NCBI GenBank assembly: GCA_946482625.1
Contig: CAMLSH010000001.1
Span: 1 to 40,737 of the forward strand
Reading direction: 5' to 3'
Source of the DNA: an uncultured Opitutaceae bacterium
Lineage (GTDB): Bacteria; Verrucomicrobiota; Verrucomicrobiae; Opitutales; Opitutaceae
Length of the DNA stretch: 40,737 nucleotides
Shown here: one piece after another, positions 40,682 to 40,737 of the stretch
Position numbering within the stretch: the first letter of the stretch is position 1
Layout: each line of letters starts with the position of its first letter
Notes under the pieces: generated by a model
Told to the model about the DNA's origin: nothing
Databases searched by the model: none
Seen by the model: the letters and a program-made list of their open reading frames with translations, nothing else
Translations under genes and position numbers: made by a program

Positions 40682-40737
40682 ATGAACGTTCTCTCTCACC
40701 GAGCCCCCGCCCGCGTCGCCACCTCCGCCGTAGCCGC
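40682..40737 (+). CDS. Start of a further gene, cut by the window edge
   Basis: An ATG 9 bases after the amidase 3 stop opens a frame MNVLSHRAPARVATSAVA to the end of the window. The basic start followed by a small-residue stretch could begin a signal peptide. Too little is present to identify it. Confidence 0.45.
   Translation, partial: MNVLSHRAPARVATSAVA

Noticed and set aside
39077..40699. 540-codon minus-strand frame opposite amidase 3
   Set aside because: Glycine/acidic-rich shadow of a highly conserved amidase; the same kind of shadow appears opposite amidase 2 (37314-38549).

Overview
The window is GC-rich, densely coded bacterial DNA. It most resembles an Opitutaceae-type member of the Verrucomicrobiota. 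This is an inference from the style of the TonB-dependent receptors (an acidic V-A-L-x-K-F-E-V type segment after the signal peptide), the receptor load, the rarity of clear Shine-Dalgarno sites and the gene content; no marker gene was compared. There are no rRNA or tRNA genes, no CRISPR array and no transposase. All functions come from reading the sequence, without database searches.

Layout. (1) 1-6.6 kb is mostly housekeeping: aconitase (cut by the left edge) and a peroxiredoxin on the minus strand, tyrosyl-tRNA synthetase and a CREST/ceramidase-like membrane protein on the plus strand, then an unknown protein and an atypical Fur-family regulator, and a 67-residue cysteine protein. (2) 6.9-20.4 kb, all minus strand, is an iron/siderophore uptake and reduction locus. 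It holds type-II NADH dehydrogenase, a DUF3649-PepSY-DUF3325 cassette, a TonB-dependent receptor, a DUF4198-like periplasmic protein, an AraC/PchR-like activator, a second PepSY protein, a second receptor, a 32-residue membrane peptide, a flavodoxin and two unrecognised cysteine-containing proteins. Two promoters carry matching tandem operators next to the AraC gene, and a Fur-box-like dyad lies before the distal operon. (3) 20.8-24.3 kb has a LysR regulator divergent from a cytosolic NrtA/CmpA-like binding protein, and an orphan outer-membrane efflux lipoprotein. (4) 24.6-29.3 kb is a plus-strand energiser operon: ExbB, two ExbD, TonB, a TPR protein and two membrane-anchored coiled-coil proteins. 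(5) 29.5-35.3 kb has two large paralogous TonB-dependent receptors, each with an EF-hand-like calcium loop and its own terminator. (6) 35.5-40.7 kb has three tandem exported amidase-signature enzymes and the start of another gene.

How the parts may work together. ExbB-ExbD-TonB would power the receptors. In the minus-strand locus, ferric siderophores would enter through the receptors, and iron would be released reductively by the PepSY haem-type membrane reductases, with flavodoxin and the unknown proteins as candidate electron-transfer partners. In the plus-strand locus, two receptors next to three exported amidases suggest capture and hydrolysis of an amide-containing nutrient.

The most unusual signals are: arrays of five degenerate heptamers at the 5' ends of all three amidase genes, some of which encode the hydrophobic core of the signal peptide; EF-hand loops at matching positions in the two large receptors; a twin-promoter AraC operator with identical geometry and a predicted almost leaderless transcript; and an inverted pair of REP-like hairpins with a compensatory base change.
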